NCBI GenBank assembly: GCA_017416765.1
Contig: JAFQBE010000038.1
Span: forward strand, 1-54,487
Length of the DNA stretch: 54,487 nucleotides
Reading direction: 5' to 3'
DNA from: Clostridia bacterium
GTDB taxonomy: Bacteria; Bacillota; Clostridia; Oscillospirales; Acutalibacteraceae
The notes below the pieces were generated by a model. The model was not told the DNA's origin. It saw nothing but the letters and a program-made list of their open reading frames with translations, and searched no databases. Each line of letters starts with the position of its first letter. Position 1 is the first letter of the stretch. The position numbers were made by a program, and so were the translations under genes. This document shows, piece after piece, positions 34,101 to 44,341 of this stretch.

Positions 34101-37100
34101 ATACTGACGTATATACCGATGAATCATTTGAAGCATATCTGCTTGCAATGAAGGTCAGCGCAACCGCTATTTACGGCGATGGCAATGCACATACCCTTGA
34201 AAAAGGCAAAACAACAATCGACTACTCATCTGACTTCTCGGCGAAGGATACTGACCTTGCCGGCGGCACTCCCGGTTATTACACATCAGACAGAACGATG
34301 AAAATAATTGATGCTTCCGGTAATGAGGTAACAGTAATTCCGGCAACCCGCCAGGAAGAATATAACTACGCACTTACCAATGCGCAGAATGCACAGCTTC
34401 TTCTTGTTAAGTACGCTGATTATTCAAAGGCTCTCGAAAGAATCAACGGCACAGCCTATATTCCCACTTATGACCAGAACGGCGCTCAGGCTGTTACAGG
34501 TTTCACAGGTGAAACATGGTATACAGACGAAACATGGACTCCATTTGTTAACGCACGTAATGCGCTTGCAAATATTCTTTATATCAATGGTGTGGCTAAC
34601 TCAAGCGGATATAGCTATAGCGATGGTGTTGCTAATAAATATACTCGCGGCAGACTTACTGAACCTCAGGAAGAGACCACAAATACAATTGCATCTGCGG
34701 TTGCCGCTTTTGATGACGCGTATTCAAAACTTGTCCTCAAGACAATGGCAGAATATGTTGACGGCAGTAATAACACATTTGATGCTATCAACGCTCAGGT
34801 ACAGACTAAGCTTGAAGAGCTCGGCGGCAGTTCACCTGTTTATACAATTGTTGACGGTGCGCTTGATAAAACAAGAACTACCGTTACAAACTACAGAAAT
34901 TATAGTGAACTTGTTGCAACGGCTGATATTGTCAATGCAATAAAAGCAACAGATTATCTTGTAAGTAAAAAAGATGCATATGAATCAGCTGTTACAGCGT
35001 TCAATAACAAGTATAATGAAGTAAAAGCCGGCTATAGCCCAATAGATGAATCCGGTTGGCTTGATATCTTCGAGCATCTTTCGGTTCTTGCAGACGGTAC
35101 AACTACAAGCGTTACCGCAGAAACCATACTTGATAAATTTAGCGAGCTTTATGTTGACAATGGCAAAGTTAAGCAAGCTATTTCAGACATTATTACAGAA
35201 TACGGTAATGCGAAGAAGGGTACACATCTGCCTGAAGGCAGCGAAGTAACAGCTCTTAATACACAGGGCAAAATCAACGAACAGGTTGAAGCTCTTTATG
35301 AATTGCTGAACAAAGAAGAAAATGCTCTTCCCTCAGCAAGAATTCAGAACACAATTTCTGAAATCAGAGGCATAATGAGCGACAGCTTTACAGTTTACAA
35401 CCCGTATGATTTTAGCAGATACGCAGGAAAGACAGACCTTGCAGAGGGTGATATTGATTACACCAATCCGCTCTACAGCTGGGGCGATGACAGCGCAACT
35501 GTTGAAGCAAACAAGCACAACGGTCTTTCTGCTATCAGCATTTATGATGATACAGAAAAAGGTGATGATTCAACCTACACAAAAATGGTAGGTTATCTCA
35601 ATACTGCCGAAACGAACAATAATAATGGTCACACTCTTTGGACAACTTCTGCAACTGAATTTGAAAAGGTTGCTAATACCCTTCGTGTTCAGGCGGGTCT
35701 TGAAGTAACAGGTACAAACTACGAAGCAGGTACAACCAAGGTTCTTGAAAAATCCAAGGTTAAGCTTGATGTTTTACTTGGTGCACTTAAAGCTGCTAAC
35801 CGCTCATACGGCTATGTCCAGAATGTTACTGCTGTTAACCCCGAAGAAAACGGCGAAAATTATGCATACAACAAATTTACTTCTGAATCTGTTGAAGAAA
35901 TCAGAGGTGTGGTTCAGTATGTAGAAGAGTACCTTGTTGATAACAACATTGCTACAATCACAACAGCTGCAGATGGCACAAAAACATATACAGCTGTTGC
36001 ATCAAGCGACAAACAGCTTGACGTTGATAAGCTTGTATTCTTTGTCCTCGATGAAATCGAAAATAAGGTTACAATGAATACCGTAACGGGTGAAACCGAA
36101 GAAAGATGGTTGCTTAGTGTTGAACCTACAGAAATGGTTGATGGTGTAAGTAAGGTTATTTATCACTTTACATGGACATACACCTATGACCAGAACGGCG
36201 TATGTACTGACGCAGTACCCACCCTTGATGAAACTAAATTTACAGGCAACTATTCATGGGAAAATCTTCTGCACAAGAAGATTGAAAAGGACGGCGGCGA
36301 TAACGGTCTTGCTCTCTCCAACGCTTACTACGGCTTCCTCGATCAGCAGATCAACACTCCGTACAGCGAAGAGCTTGTTGGAGTTGTTTGGGCAAGAGCA
36401 GAAGACGGCACACTTAGCCTTATCACAGAGAAAGATACAGCTGTTGGTGCAATAACCTTTACTGATGCAACATGGAGCAACTATATAACAGCCCGTAACA
36501 ACGCAAATGCATTTGCAAGAGATAAGAACTCAGCAGCTCAGGCTGATGTTGATGCTATTGCTCAGGCTCTTTATACAGCTCGTACCGGCTTGAAGCTGCG
36601 CAGCTTTGCTTCTAACACAACCGATTTTGCACAGGCACAGGAATGGTACTATAAGGACCTTCAGAAGTACGGCCTTACAACTCCGATTACACACTATGTT
36701 GTAAACGAAGACGGTTCAACATCGACTTATGATGAAAACGTATTTATCTATACCGGTGTTGACAATGTTCTTAATGAAGAAACCGGAGAATACGAGAAGG
36801 GTGCAGTCCTCAGCGCAATTGACGCTTACTGGGCACTTTATGCATCAAAAAATACAACAGCAGATTATGATTCAATTGATGCAGCTATAGCAAGCCGTAA
36901 CGCTATAAGCGGTACATATGAAAACGGTGTACTTACAAAGAACGGTTTGCTTCAGGATAATAATGTAACGCTCAAGAAGAAGAACGATGCTTCTTTCCGC
37001 GCAGGTGCTGATGAACTTATTGCTAACTTCATAGCAGGTACATGGACAGACGGCAAATACGATTCAGATCTTATTGCCAAGACCGATGCAGACTGGGATA

Positions 37101-40100
37101 CAGCTACATCTACATGGAAAGCAGGTTCACAGGGCTCGGAAATTCAGCGTATGCTGACCGCTATTGAAGCTATGTTTACTGCCGACGATGTTACTGTAGT
37201 ATTTACAGACGATGTAGCTAATGTTGAAAACTGTAAATTCTCAACAACATTCGGTAATGATGTAGCTGTCAAGACAAATGAGCTTTACTACTACACAACC
37301 GGTCAGAATGGCAGCGAAGGCGTTTATGCTACAAATCTTCAGTTTGCAATTAATATGCGCGATAACGAGCTGTATAAATTCCTTGGCACAAAGGTTGGTG
37401 TAGGTTTCCAATCAGACAACCAGGCTAAGCTTGTCAGTTACTATTATGGTAATGATACAATAACTATTAACAATAAGAATTATAGTGACCAATATTTTGT
37501 ATTTGACCAGGAATACATAGAAATCAATATTAAAAATCCGATTAATGATTATTTCAGCAAGCCGAGCAACTGGCCGCGTATCTATCAGGTAAACGGTTTG
37601 GTAGCAACTGCTGCTAAAACCAACGCAATTGCGACTGTTACAGGTTACACAGCTCCGTCAACAACGGACAAAACCGGTACATATGAATACACAGGAACAA
37701 CTGTACCGGAAGAAGTTTCCGACAAGATTGTTGCAATACTTAACTATGTTGGTCCTAAGTCGCCAAGTTATGCTAAGGCACTTGAAAATGATGCGTTCAA
37801 TACCTTCCGTACAGAGCATCTTCTTTGGCTGAGAGAGTCTGCATTCTACACAGACAGCAACGGCTATGAATATGTTCTTGCAGATGCTAATATTGCCGGC
37901 GGCGAAAAACCGGAAGCATATAGTATGGCTTGGTACAAAGAAGGCAAGGGTACCGGCTTTGACGGAAAACAGTATTATCTGTATAAGGGCGATCCTGAAA
38001 ATGCACCTATTACAGGTAGCAGTTACGGTGGTTGGTTTACTGACGATAAGGTGAAGAATGTTACTACCGTACAAAATGCAACATTAAGTGCAATTAAACA
38101 GTTTGGTATACAAGATGTAGCTGATATTAACGGTATAAAAATTAATCAGCATACACAAACGAAAAACCAAATAACAAATACTATTGCAAAAAATGGTTGG
38201 ATGCCGAATTATCAGACGAGCATTGAGAGTACAATAAATGGTGCCCAGAATGCAATTGATAAAAAAGCCGGAGCGGAATATGCAGCACTTCAAGGTTTAG
38301 AGCTTCTTCCCGCAACCGATGCATACAGAGAAGTTGTACAGCTGTATATGGAATCACAAAAGCAAAAGGTTGTTTATGGTGCTTCTTATCCGGGTATAAA
38401 TCCTGAAGCGAAAGATAATGATACTGCAGAACCATTTAATGAAATCAAGGATCTTGATAAAGCAATTTTCTATAATGCAGATGCTAACTTTGTAACACGC
38501 TTGCAGGATAGAGATGCCGGAATGACTTATGAAACAGATAGTATAACCGGCTATTATAAGGGTTATACTGCAAACTTGCCGGCAGACTATAACAATTCAG
38601 ATGCTGATGGCAATTATACAAAGTACCTGAATTTCTACACCAACTTGTTGAATGAATATGCCTCATTGACAACTCAGAAAACCATTGACTGCGCTGATGA
38701 AGTTAACGGACCATATACAAAAGAAAACCAGAGCCTCAAGGCACAGTTAATTGACCTTATAGCCAAGCTTGAACTTACGGCTCTAAACTATGAGAAACTG
38801 AACAGTTTGGTTAAAGCATTCTATAAGAACTACGAAACTGAAACAGAGAAATATGGTCTGAGCGCTAATGCAGCTGATTTCATTACTCTTCATGGCCTTT
38901 CCGGTTACACTTTCTACAAATATGAATGGTATACACCGGAATCACTTGAATTTGTCGTTGATACAATGCACGACAAAAATGTTATTACTGCAACTCTTCA
39001 CTCTCAGTCTGAAGCTGATGATTATGAGTTTAAACTTGATTTCGACACAGACACAAATGAAACAGGTCACAGAGGTACAATTTATACCAGCGCTACATCA
39101 AACGAACAGATTGAAGAAGCATATCAGGCTGTAAAAGAAGCTATTATGGCTCTTAAGCTTAAAGATGCTGAATTGGATGCACTTGATGCAGCGGTAAACA
39201 GGGGATTGGCACAAGATCCTGATGATTATGATGTTGTATCAGAAACGGGTAAAGCAGCATGGGATGCACTTCAGGCAGCAATTAAAGCAGCACAGGATGC
39301 TTACTATTTACCCGGTGAGGATGGCGAAACATTAGTACTGAAAACCGGTCTTGATATCAGATCTCAGAACGATATTGATGCTAAAACAAAGGCTATCAAT
39401 GATGCTATAGCTAACCTGAAATTCAAGGCTGATACTGCAGCACCCAAGATGACGGTTGACACAACACCTGAATCAATGAGGATGTACTACAATGTTGCTG
39501 CAATTGCTAATGCAGATGCTGCCGTTGCACAAGGTAGCTTACCTGAAACAGGTACATTTATAATGCCGGTTAAGTCGGGTTATTCGCTTGTAGTTTATAC
39601 TAACGAGCTTAACCCCAGAATAGCTATTGATCTTCAGGATCTTGGCATTACAGGCAGTCCGCTTACATCAAAGCCTGAAAAACTTAGTGCAACCGCACAG
39701 CGTACAGCCGACGCTACAGCAAACATTATTACAGGTACAAAGTTTGTTTCAGAGAATAATGAAACGACATTTAATGGTATTGATAGCAGCGTTGTAACCT
39801 CATCAACGCAGCACAGTGCGCAGACATATAAAGATGCTTCGGCTTCGTCATATGATGAAAACTCATCGTTGTTTGCAATTCTTGCACCCACATTCTCTGC
39901 AACCGGTGATCAGAAGCAGGCTGTTCTGTATCAGCTTACAGTTTCAGACTCAGGCGCAAGTCAGAGTGTAGTTCAAGGTGATACAACTCCGACAGATAAT
40001 AAGGTAAAAGAAATTACCTTTGCTAACGGTGAGGTTGTTAAGCTGACTAATGATGGCACAGCACCCAACACGGTTTCGGTTTATGTCTACTACAGAAACA

Positions 40101-42607
40101 CAATGCCGGCTGACGGTAACGATGAGGGTATCGACCATACAGGCACTGCTCTCACCGCAGCACATGGCGGTAACGCTTCCTTTGTTACAAACAACATCGA
40201 AGGTCAGAAGGGTACATGGCAGAATATATTCGGTCTTCAGAGATCGTTCCCGAACATCAAGGCTTGGGAACTTATCGATGAAAACAAGGATGGCTTTGTA
40301 AACTGGATTTATCCCAACCACATAATCGGTGAAAGCACGACTGACGATGACAGCCTTACTAAGGGTCCGATTTACTATGACCCGAACTTCGGTCAGATGA
40401 ACACCGGTAGCTTTGCTTATGTGCTTGATAGAGAAAAGGACAGTGAAGTTTACGAAGTTTATGAAGCAGGAAAATTAAATAATATTAAGGCTAAATATCC
40501 GGATTTAACCGAAGATCAGATCGTACTCAAGGATTGGTCAATGGATTATGCTGCAGCAACTCTTGCAAAGACAAAGCTGCTCACGACCATGACAGAAAAA
40601 CATTTTGCTGAAATTAAAGAATACAGCAGTTTTGCACGCTTCGGTTCATATCAGTACTGGTCTCAGGGTCTTAACGGTGATTTTGAGAATGGTGACCTCG
40701 TGTTTGTTCACGTTGTTGACCGTTGGGGTAATGTATGTAACAGAATCATGGAAGTTACCAGTTATGACGGCAAGGCTCCTGAAGTTAATTCAAACGGTGC
40801 AGGTACGGCAACGATTGTTGAACAGGGCGGTTCAGGTCTTGAAACAGTCGGTATCTGGCAGAACGGTGAGCAGACTGCTTCTGTACAGACTAACAGCGCA
40901 GCAATTACCCTTAACGCTACGGACGATGTAACTGTTGAAGAAGGCACAGACCTTGTATTCGCTCAGGGCATTACCGTTAAGGAAAACAGCGATGTAAACG
41001 TTTACGAAAACGCTGACGGTGTCATGGTTGCACAGGTAAGCGGCAACAAGTTCACAGTTGACGGACTTGTACCCGGTAAGGAATACCAGGTTGGTGCTTG
41101 CGATACCGCAGGTAATGTAACCGCTCCCTCGGTTCTTGCCGATGCAAACGGTAATGTTGAAATTACAGTTGTTGAAGACGAAGAAGCAACCTTCTCACTT
41201 AACAGCGATATAGTAGTTACAATCAACACAGGCATCAGCTCATCTGTTATAGATGCTGAAGTTGAGGGCAATGTAATTGCTAACAAGTATATCGACCATA
41301 TTATTGTCACAAAGGACAATGTTACTCAGATTAAGGTCGTTAACCTTGCAGACAATAAAGAAACCGTTTACAAACCCGCAAGTACAATTATGTACGATTA
41401 TGAAGACGGTACAATTGGTTGGGAAACATACTATAAGCTTACCGAAGGCCAGCACAGCTACAAGGTATATGCAATGGTAGATGGCGCATACGAAGAAATG
41501 GGCGTTACATACACATTCGATGCAACACTCAAAACAGTTCCGCTGTCACTTTCGGTTGTAGGTAACGGCAAGATTGTATTGGAATACAGTGGTGCTGCAC
41601 CTGCAAATGTTTCCAACTTCAAATTAGTTAATATCCCCTACGGTGCAAAGGTAACAATCAAGGCAACTTCACTTGATTCCAACTCCAAGTTCTACTACTG
41701 GCAGAATGATGTTACAAATAGAGTTCTTAATGTCAATGAAGAAATGAGCTTCACAGCAGTTGCTGCGGTTGATTACGACGCATACTTCACAAACAGCCTT
41801 TGCATGACATCTGAATACAAGTATGTAGTCTATGTCAACAACGCAGGTAACGTAATCAAGTCTGTTGAACTCAGAGATGGTAACAACGATTATATTGTAC
41901 CGCTCGGTCCCTCACTTCCTGACCACGAGTTCAAGGGTTGGGCAATGAGCAAGGCAGAAGTTATTGCAAGTGAAGAAGATATTGTTGTTGTAAGACCGAT
42001 TTACACACTCAACGCCGAATATACAGTTGAGCTTACCGAAGGTAACTACACTGTAAGCGGTGCAGGTACTTACACAGCAGTTGGCAACCAGAGACCGCTT
42101 GTAACAATTAACGCTTCTGCAATGAACGATGCAGGCGAAGATTTCCTTTACTGGATTGACGAAGAAACAAAGGATATCGTTTCTTACGACAGAGCATATG
42201 CATTCAACTGCATCAAGAATGTTGTTCTGACACCCGTTTACGGTGACGGTTCAAGCCTTGTTGTTGAGCCTGTAATCAGAATAGCTGATGTAAGATATGA
42301 TGCTTCATCAGGTAAGGTAAGCTTCTACTCGCAGCGTTCAATCGGCGATGATTATATTCTTTACGAAACAGGTATAATTGTTACAAGAACACAGTCTATC
42401 GCTGCAAACGAAGATTCGTTTGTACTTGGCGGCGTTTCCACTGCAAAGGGTACTTCAACAAGCACAGCACCTTACGGTACATACAGTGTTAACGTTTCTG
42501 TTTCCGCTCAGGAAACAGTATGGGCAAGGGCATACGCTGTTGTAGAAACAGCTGACGGTGAAATCATCGAGGTTTACGGCGATATCGTACCTTACACAAA
42601 CAAATAA
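31157..42607 (+). CDS. Giant secreted surface protein with FIVAR-like repeats (3816 residues)
   Basis: One uninterrupted frame with AGGAGGAATGAACC before the ATG. Residues 1-38 form a signal peptide (cleavage after EAQA). Residues 40-640 are Gly/Asn/Ser/Tyr-rich and beta-like, with a calcium-loop-like DMNGDG at 130. Residues about 640-2740 hold at least seven divergent FIVAR-like helical units: W/F-centred motifs such as YTADSWATFKAAR, YTDETWTPFVNARN and FTDATWSNYITARN, alternating with linker helices ending A-x-L-x-L-K (NAQAALKLKTANY, ALYTARTGLKLR, AVKEAIMALKLKDA). Residues about 2740-3816 are beta-rich, with Ig-like segments, a second loop DENKDGFVNW at 3041 and FKGW. LPETG occurs internally at 2795, but there is no C-terminal sorting tail, SLH or transmembrane segment. 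It is probably an adhesin or extracellular matrix protein (inference); attachment is unexplained. Confidence 0.9.
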   Translation: MIKDFKRVISLILVVAMLASFAGIPGIADYVPTIEAQAAATTPARPTTLSPIKLEYGNSAENGSKPYGSFAAIAEYRATLDVPRTLYTNGSKIVNSVTSKWESTGEEKSITLDTTLTVIVPGACYDAARDMNGDGVFNDAYVRLNIIDQNENILKVYSLGGGLDPYPNGLNDLNGNVIYPAVDSQSGAATASGSNWEVTFDLVNETNIVTSSSHKMLCYRIDYIVPQTKFLTNTAVDADGIAMSELGKTSENVMYSQFAASAVIKIPNFRAGYMIPAFGYSVKGGSEGGSVDQKNILHYQQGADFSSMLVDGVKGINIQTTYRSCNNSTGVWNWMREGTYTIEARHAGGYNNPGNKSGYTSSTIYGGTTNLSDNRGSGGFGEISTGSLAQDHMGNASNSNDGVTNTMGATIYYDKYHYSSGNTLSFTITTDFLGAVDGYATNYVDEYYEMFVDSPDGPQYEFFGNNGATKTGWQSTGSNSRGGLNYQDLDDNKRLDNFYASAGSSLKGQPASDQTRTYTVKLTGSNASYNFLNALMAVYFDDNGTAYNECSNVGVGLAYHVDVVAVDRTTSYNLITTAVNNNYIKAEMDADWWNNYRNNVIFAYYNTGYLYNTSDPFPIDDDYMYAPVFNGANYDTMMAALYNTPAYDAGTLDTDVKENIAQHGVAWKALGSDESKLGDYYYTADSWATFKAARDHVYKLAFANYRSSNNYGHGYIQDFGLLYDPLTDSYIVKSETKSHSALHCYLQYEIEQATNNLANAQAALKLKTANYSGMLTAINNATDNGANEYITNHNNATYNSESLNFKVSGNDYTGTYYDYEGNEINVSSGSALSQKNFSTDTAGALRTALQKRMFVYDWTGKATANGIGDEPVAFNYAHNTTFSPVAPSDGFNSVFTTDYATTENETKLAGGAATYYLSRPYQSAIDVAISNINTAAAALRLRVNPQALGTEIENARYIDLDGDDVRESYLFDLQTNNDTYDDTDVYTDESFEAYLLAMKVSATAIYGDGNAHTLEKGKTTIDYSSDFSAKDTDLAGGTPGYYTSDRTMKIIDASGNEVTVIPATRQEEYNYALTNAQNAQLLLVKYADYSKALERINGTAYIPTYDQNGAQAVTGFTGETWYTDETWTPFVNARNALANILYINGVANSSGYSYSDGVANKYTRGRLTEPQEETTNTIASAVAAFDDAYSKLVLKTMAEYVDGSNNTFDAINAQVQTKLEELGGSSPVYTIVDGALDKTRTTVTNYRNYSELVATADIVNAIKATDYLVSKKDAYESAVTAFNNKYNEVKAGYSPIDESGWLDIFEHLSVLADGTTTSVTAETILDKFSELYVDNGKVKQAISDIITEYGNAKKGTHLPEGSEVTALNTQGKINEQVEALYELLNKEENALPSARIQNTISEIRGIMSDSFTVYNPYDFSRYAGKTDLAEGDIDYTNPLYSWGDDSATVEANKHNGLSAISIYDDTEKGDDSTYTKMVGYLNTAETNNNNGHTLWTTSATEFEKVANTLRVQAGLEVTGTNYEAGTTKVLEKSKVKLDVLLGALKAANRSYGYVQNVTAVNPEENGENYAYNKFTSESVEEIRGVVQYVEEYLVDNNIATITTAADGTKTYTAVASSDKQLDVDKLVFFVLDEIENKVTMNTVTGETEERWLLSVEPTEMVDGVSKVIYHFTWTYTYDQNGVCTDAVPTLDETKFTGNYSWENLLHKKIEKDGGDNGLALSNAYYGFLDQQINTPYSEELVGVVWARAEDGTLSLITEKDTAVGAITFTDATWSNYITARNNANAFARDKNSAAQADVDAIAQALYTARTGLKLRSFASNTTDFAQAQEWYYKDLQKYGLTTPITHYVVNEDGSTSTYDENVFIYTGVDNVLNEETGEYEKGAVLSAIDAYWALYASKNTTADYDSIDAAIASRNAISGTYENGVLTKNGLLQDNNVTLKKKNDASFRAGADELIANFIAGTWTDGKYDSDLIAKTDADWDTATSTWKAGSQGSEIQRMLTAIEAMFTADDVTVVFTDDVANVENCKFSTTFGNDVAVKTNELYYYTTGQNGSEGVYATNLQFAINMRDNELYKFLGTKVGVGFQSDNQAKLVSYYYGNDTITINNKNYSDQYFVFDQEYIEINIKNPINDYFSKPSNWPRIYQVNGLVATAAKTNAIATVTGYTAPSTTDKTGTYEYTGTTVPEEVSDKIVAILNYVGPKSPSYAKALENDAFNTFRTEHLLWLRESAFYTDSNGYEYVLADANIAGGEKPEAYSMAWYKEGKGTGFDGKQYYLYKGDPENAPITGSSYGGWFTDDKVKNVTTVQNATLSAIKQFGIQDVADINGIKINQHTQTKNQITNTIAKNGWMPNYQTSIESTINGAQNAIDKKAGAEYAALQGLELLPATDAYREVVQLYMESQKQKVVYGASYPGINPEAKDNDTAEPFNEIKDLDKAIFYNADANFVTRLQDRDAGMTYETDSITGYYKGYTANLPADYNNSDADGNYTKYLNFYTNLLNEYASLTTQKTIDCADEVNGPYTKENQSLKAQLIDLIAKLELTALNYEKLNSLVKAFYKNYETETEKYGLSANAADFITLHGLSGYTFYKYEWYTPESLEFVVDTMHDKNVITATLHSQSEADDYEFKLDFDTDTNETGHRGTIYTSATSNEQIEEAYQAVKEAIMALKLKDAELDALDAAVNRGLAQDPDDYDVVSETGKAAWDALQAAIKAAQDAYYLPGEDGETLVLKTGLDIRSQNDIDAKTKAINDAIANLKFKADTAAPKMTVDTTPESMRMYYNVAAIANADAAVAQGSLPETGTFIMPVKSGYSLVVYTNELNPRIAIDLQDLGITGSPLTSKPEKLSATAQRTADATANIITGTKFVSENNETTFNGIDSSVVTSSTQHSAQTYKDASASSYDENSSLFAILAPTFSATGDQKQAVLYQLTVSDSGASQSVVQGDTTPTDNKVKEITFANGEVVKLTNDGTAPNTVSVYVYYRNTMPADGNDEGIDHTGTALTAAHGGNASFVTNNIEGQKGTWQNIFGLQRSFPNIKAWELIDENKDGFVNWIYPNHIIGESTTDDDSLTKGPIYYDPNFGQMNTGSFAYVLDREKDSEVYEVYEAGKLNNIKAKYPDLTEDQIVLKDWSMDYAAATLAKTKLLTTMTEKHFAEIKEYSSFARFGSYQYWSQGLNGDFENGDLVFVHVVDRWGNVCNRIMEVTSYDGKAPEVNSNGAGTATIVEQGGSGLETVGIWQNGEQTASVQTNSAAITLNATDDVTVEEGTDLVFAQGITVKENSDVNVYENADGVMVAQVSGNKFTVDGLVPGKEYQVGACDTAGNVTAPSVLADANGNVEITVVEDEEATFSLNSDIVVTINTGISSSVIDAEVEGNVIANKYIDHIIVTKDNVTQIKVVNLADNKETVYKPASTIMYDYEDGTIGWETYYKLTEGQHSYKVYAMVDGAYEEMGVTYTFDATLKTVPLSLSVVGNGKIVLEYSGAAPANVSNFKLVNIPYGAKVTIKATSLDSNSKFYYWQNDVTNRVLNVNEEMSFTAVAAVDYDAYFTNSLCMTSEYKYVVYVNNAGNVIKSVELRDGNNDYIVPLGPSLPDHEFKGWAMSKAEVIASEEDIVVVRPIYTLNAEYTVELTEGNYTVSGAGTYTAVGNQRPLVTINASAMNDAGEDFLYWIDEETKDIVSYDRAYAFNCIKNVVLTPVYGDGSSLVVEPVIRIADVRYDASSGKVSFYSQRSIGDDYILYETGIIVTRTQSIAANEDSFVLGGVSTAKGTSTSTAPYGTYSVNVSVSAQETVWARAYAVVETADGEIIEVYGDIVPYTNK

Positions 42608-42627
42608 TCTACCTTAAACAAAACATT

Positions 42628-42655
42628 ACAGCGTGTCGAATTTTCGGCACGCTGT
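42628..42655 (+). terminator. Hairpin after the giant gene
   Basis: ACAGCGTG (42628-42635) pairs with CACGCTGT (42648-42655), with an inner CGAA/TTCG extension. The T-run after it is poor, so read-through into the next gene is possible. Confidence 0.55.
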
Positions 42656-42697
42656 ATAGCTTTAGCTTTACTTCGTGAAAGTGAGGAATATAGAAAC

Positions 42698-44341
42698 ATG
42701 GAAGCAATTATTGCTTTTTTTACTTCAATTTATAACAAGATACTTGCAATAATTATCAGTATGTTGTTTTCTTTGCCTTTGCCGGCAAACATTTATAACG
42801 CACCCAAGGGCGAAACGCTTGATGTGAAAATTATGACCTACAATGTCTACATTGCAGGTGCGGGTGACAGCTCACCCGAAAACCGTACGGAAAGCGTTGT
42901 TAAAACAATTCGCAGCGAAATGCCCGATTCATTCGGTCTGCAGGAGGCGGATTACGCATGGGTTACAAGAATCAGCGAAGCCATGCCCGAATATGCCTAT
43001 GTAGGTGTCGGCAGGGATGACGGCGAAAACGGCGGCGAATTTTCTCCCGTTTTCTATCTGAAGGATAAGTTCAATCTTATCGACAGCGGCACATTCTGGC
43101 TTTCCAAAACACCGGAAAAGCCCTCACGCGGTTGGGATGCGATGCTCAAGCGCATCTGCTCATGGGCTGTGCTTGAAGATAAGGAAAGCGGCAAACGCTA
43201 CGCACACTTCAATGCGCATATGGACCATATCGGCAGCAACGCACGCAAAAACAGCGCAGAACTTATAGTTGAAAAGGCAAACGCAGTCGGCGATATTCCT
43301 GTAGTTGTTACGGGCGATTTCAACTGTGATGAAGGTACAAAGCCCTACAACGCTATGCGTGCAGGCGGCTTTAACGATACAAAGCGTATTGCAAAATCCA
43401 CTATGGATATCGGAACATACCACAACTTTGGCATGAACGATGTTTATAACGGTAGGTCACCTATTGATTATATCTTCGTTTCAGACGGTGATGCATATGT
43501 AAAATCCTATAAGGTGCTTAACGGCAAGGTAGACGGAAAATATTCCTCCGACCACTATCCTGTTGTAAGCGAAATGAGCCTTTGCTATGAACAGCTTGAA
43601 GAACAGCTTCGTGTAATGTCCTACAATCTCCGCTTTAAGGAGCCGATTAAGCGTATTAAGGAGCTGACTGCGGTTATTGCCGATGTAAGCCCCGATATTA
43701 TCGGCACACAGGAAGCTACACCCGAATGGATGCAGTACCTCAACATGGGCTTTGAAGGTGTGTATGATTACATCGGTGTCGGCAGAGATAACGGCAGTGA
43801 CGAAGGTGAATACGCTGCAATTTTCTATAAGCCGGATAAATTCAATGTATTAGACAGCGGCACATTCTGGCTGTCGCTTACTCCCGATGTTCCTTCGAGC
43901 AACTGGGATTCTGCGTGCTACCGTATATGCACATGGGCTGTTTTTGAAAGAAAGAGCGACGGGAAAACCTTTGCCTTCCTCAACACACACCTCGACCATG
44001 TAAGCGAAGAAGCTCAGATAAATCAGGCAAAAATCGTTGTAGAAAAGGCACAGAGCTTTGATATCCCTGTAATTATAACAGGTGATATGAATGTAACTCC
44101 CGATTCGTCTGTCTACAGCACATATACAGATGCAGGCTATGCGGATACAAGAGTTACGGCTCCTGTAACAGATAATTCCCCGACATATACCGATTTTGAA
44201 AAGGTTACACCGGATATGCCGATTCTTGACTATATTTTCACAGACGGCTTTACTGCCCATAAGTTTGATGCGTACGAAAGCTATGCATCCGACCATTTCG
44301 CAGTCTGGACAGAGTTGGAATTTAACGGTGCAGCTGAATGA
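42698..44341 (+). CDS. Secreted tandem endonuclease/exonuclease/phosphatase protein
   Basis: A 547-residue protein with an N-terminal hydrophobic export or anchor segment (about residues 4-30) and two complete EEP domains. Domain 1 (about 45-300) has MTYNVYIAG, LQEADYAW, NAHMDH, TGDFNCD and SSDHYPV; domain 2 (about 305-545) has MSYNLRF, GTQEATPEW, NTHLDH, TGDMNV and ASDHFAVW. Both keep the metal and catalytic Asn/Glu/Asp/His set, so both should be active phosphodiester or phosphomonoester hydrolases. The domains share VGVGRD-x-G and IDSGTFWLS / LDSGTFWLS, showing an internal duplication. Substrate (DNA, sugar phosphate, phospholipid) cannot be told. It overlaps maf by 4 bases and lies just after the giant protein gene. 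Confidence 0.88.
   Translation: MEAIIAFFTSIYNKILAIIISMLFSLPLPANIYNAPKGETLDVKIMTYNVYIAGAGDSSPENRTESVVKTIRSEMPDSFGLQEADYAWVTRISEAMPEYAYVGVGRDDGENGGEFSPVFYLKDKFNLIDSGTFWLSKTPEKPSRGWDAMLKRICSWAVLEDKESGKRYAHFNAHMDHIGSNARKNSAELIVEKANAVGDIPVVVTGDFNCDEGTKPYNAMRAGGFNDTKRIAKSTMDIGTYHNFGMNDVYNGRSPIDYIFVSDGDAYVKSYKVLNGKVDGKYSSDHYPVVSEMSLCYEQLEEQLRVMSYNLRFKEPIKRIKELTAVIADVSPDIIGTQEATPEWMQYLNMGFEGVYDYIGVGRDNGSDEGEYAAIFYKPDKFNVLDSGTFWLSLTPDVPSSNWDSACYRICTWAVFERKSDGKTFAFLNTHLDHVSEEAQINQAKIVVEKAQSFDIPVIITGDMNVTPDSSVYSTYTDAGYADTRVTAPVTDNSPTYTDFEKVTPDMPILDYIFTDGFTAHKFDAYESYASDHFAVWTELEFNGAAE

Noticed and set aside
39539-39553. LPETG in the giant protein as a sortase signal
   Set aside because: It lies at residue 2795 of 3816 and is not followed by a hydrophobic stretch and basic tail at the C-terminus.
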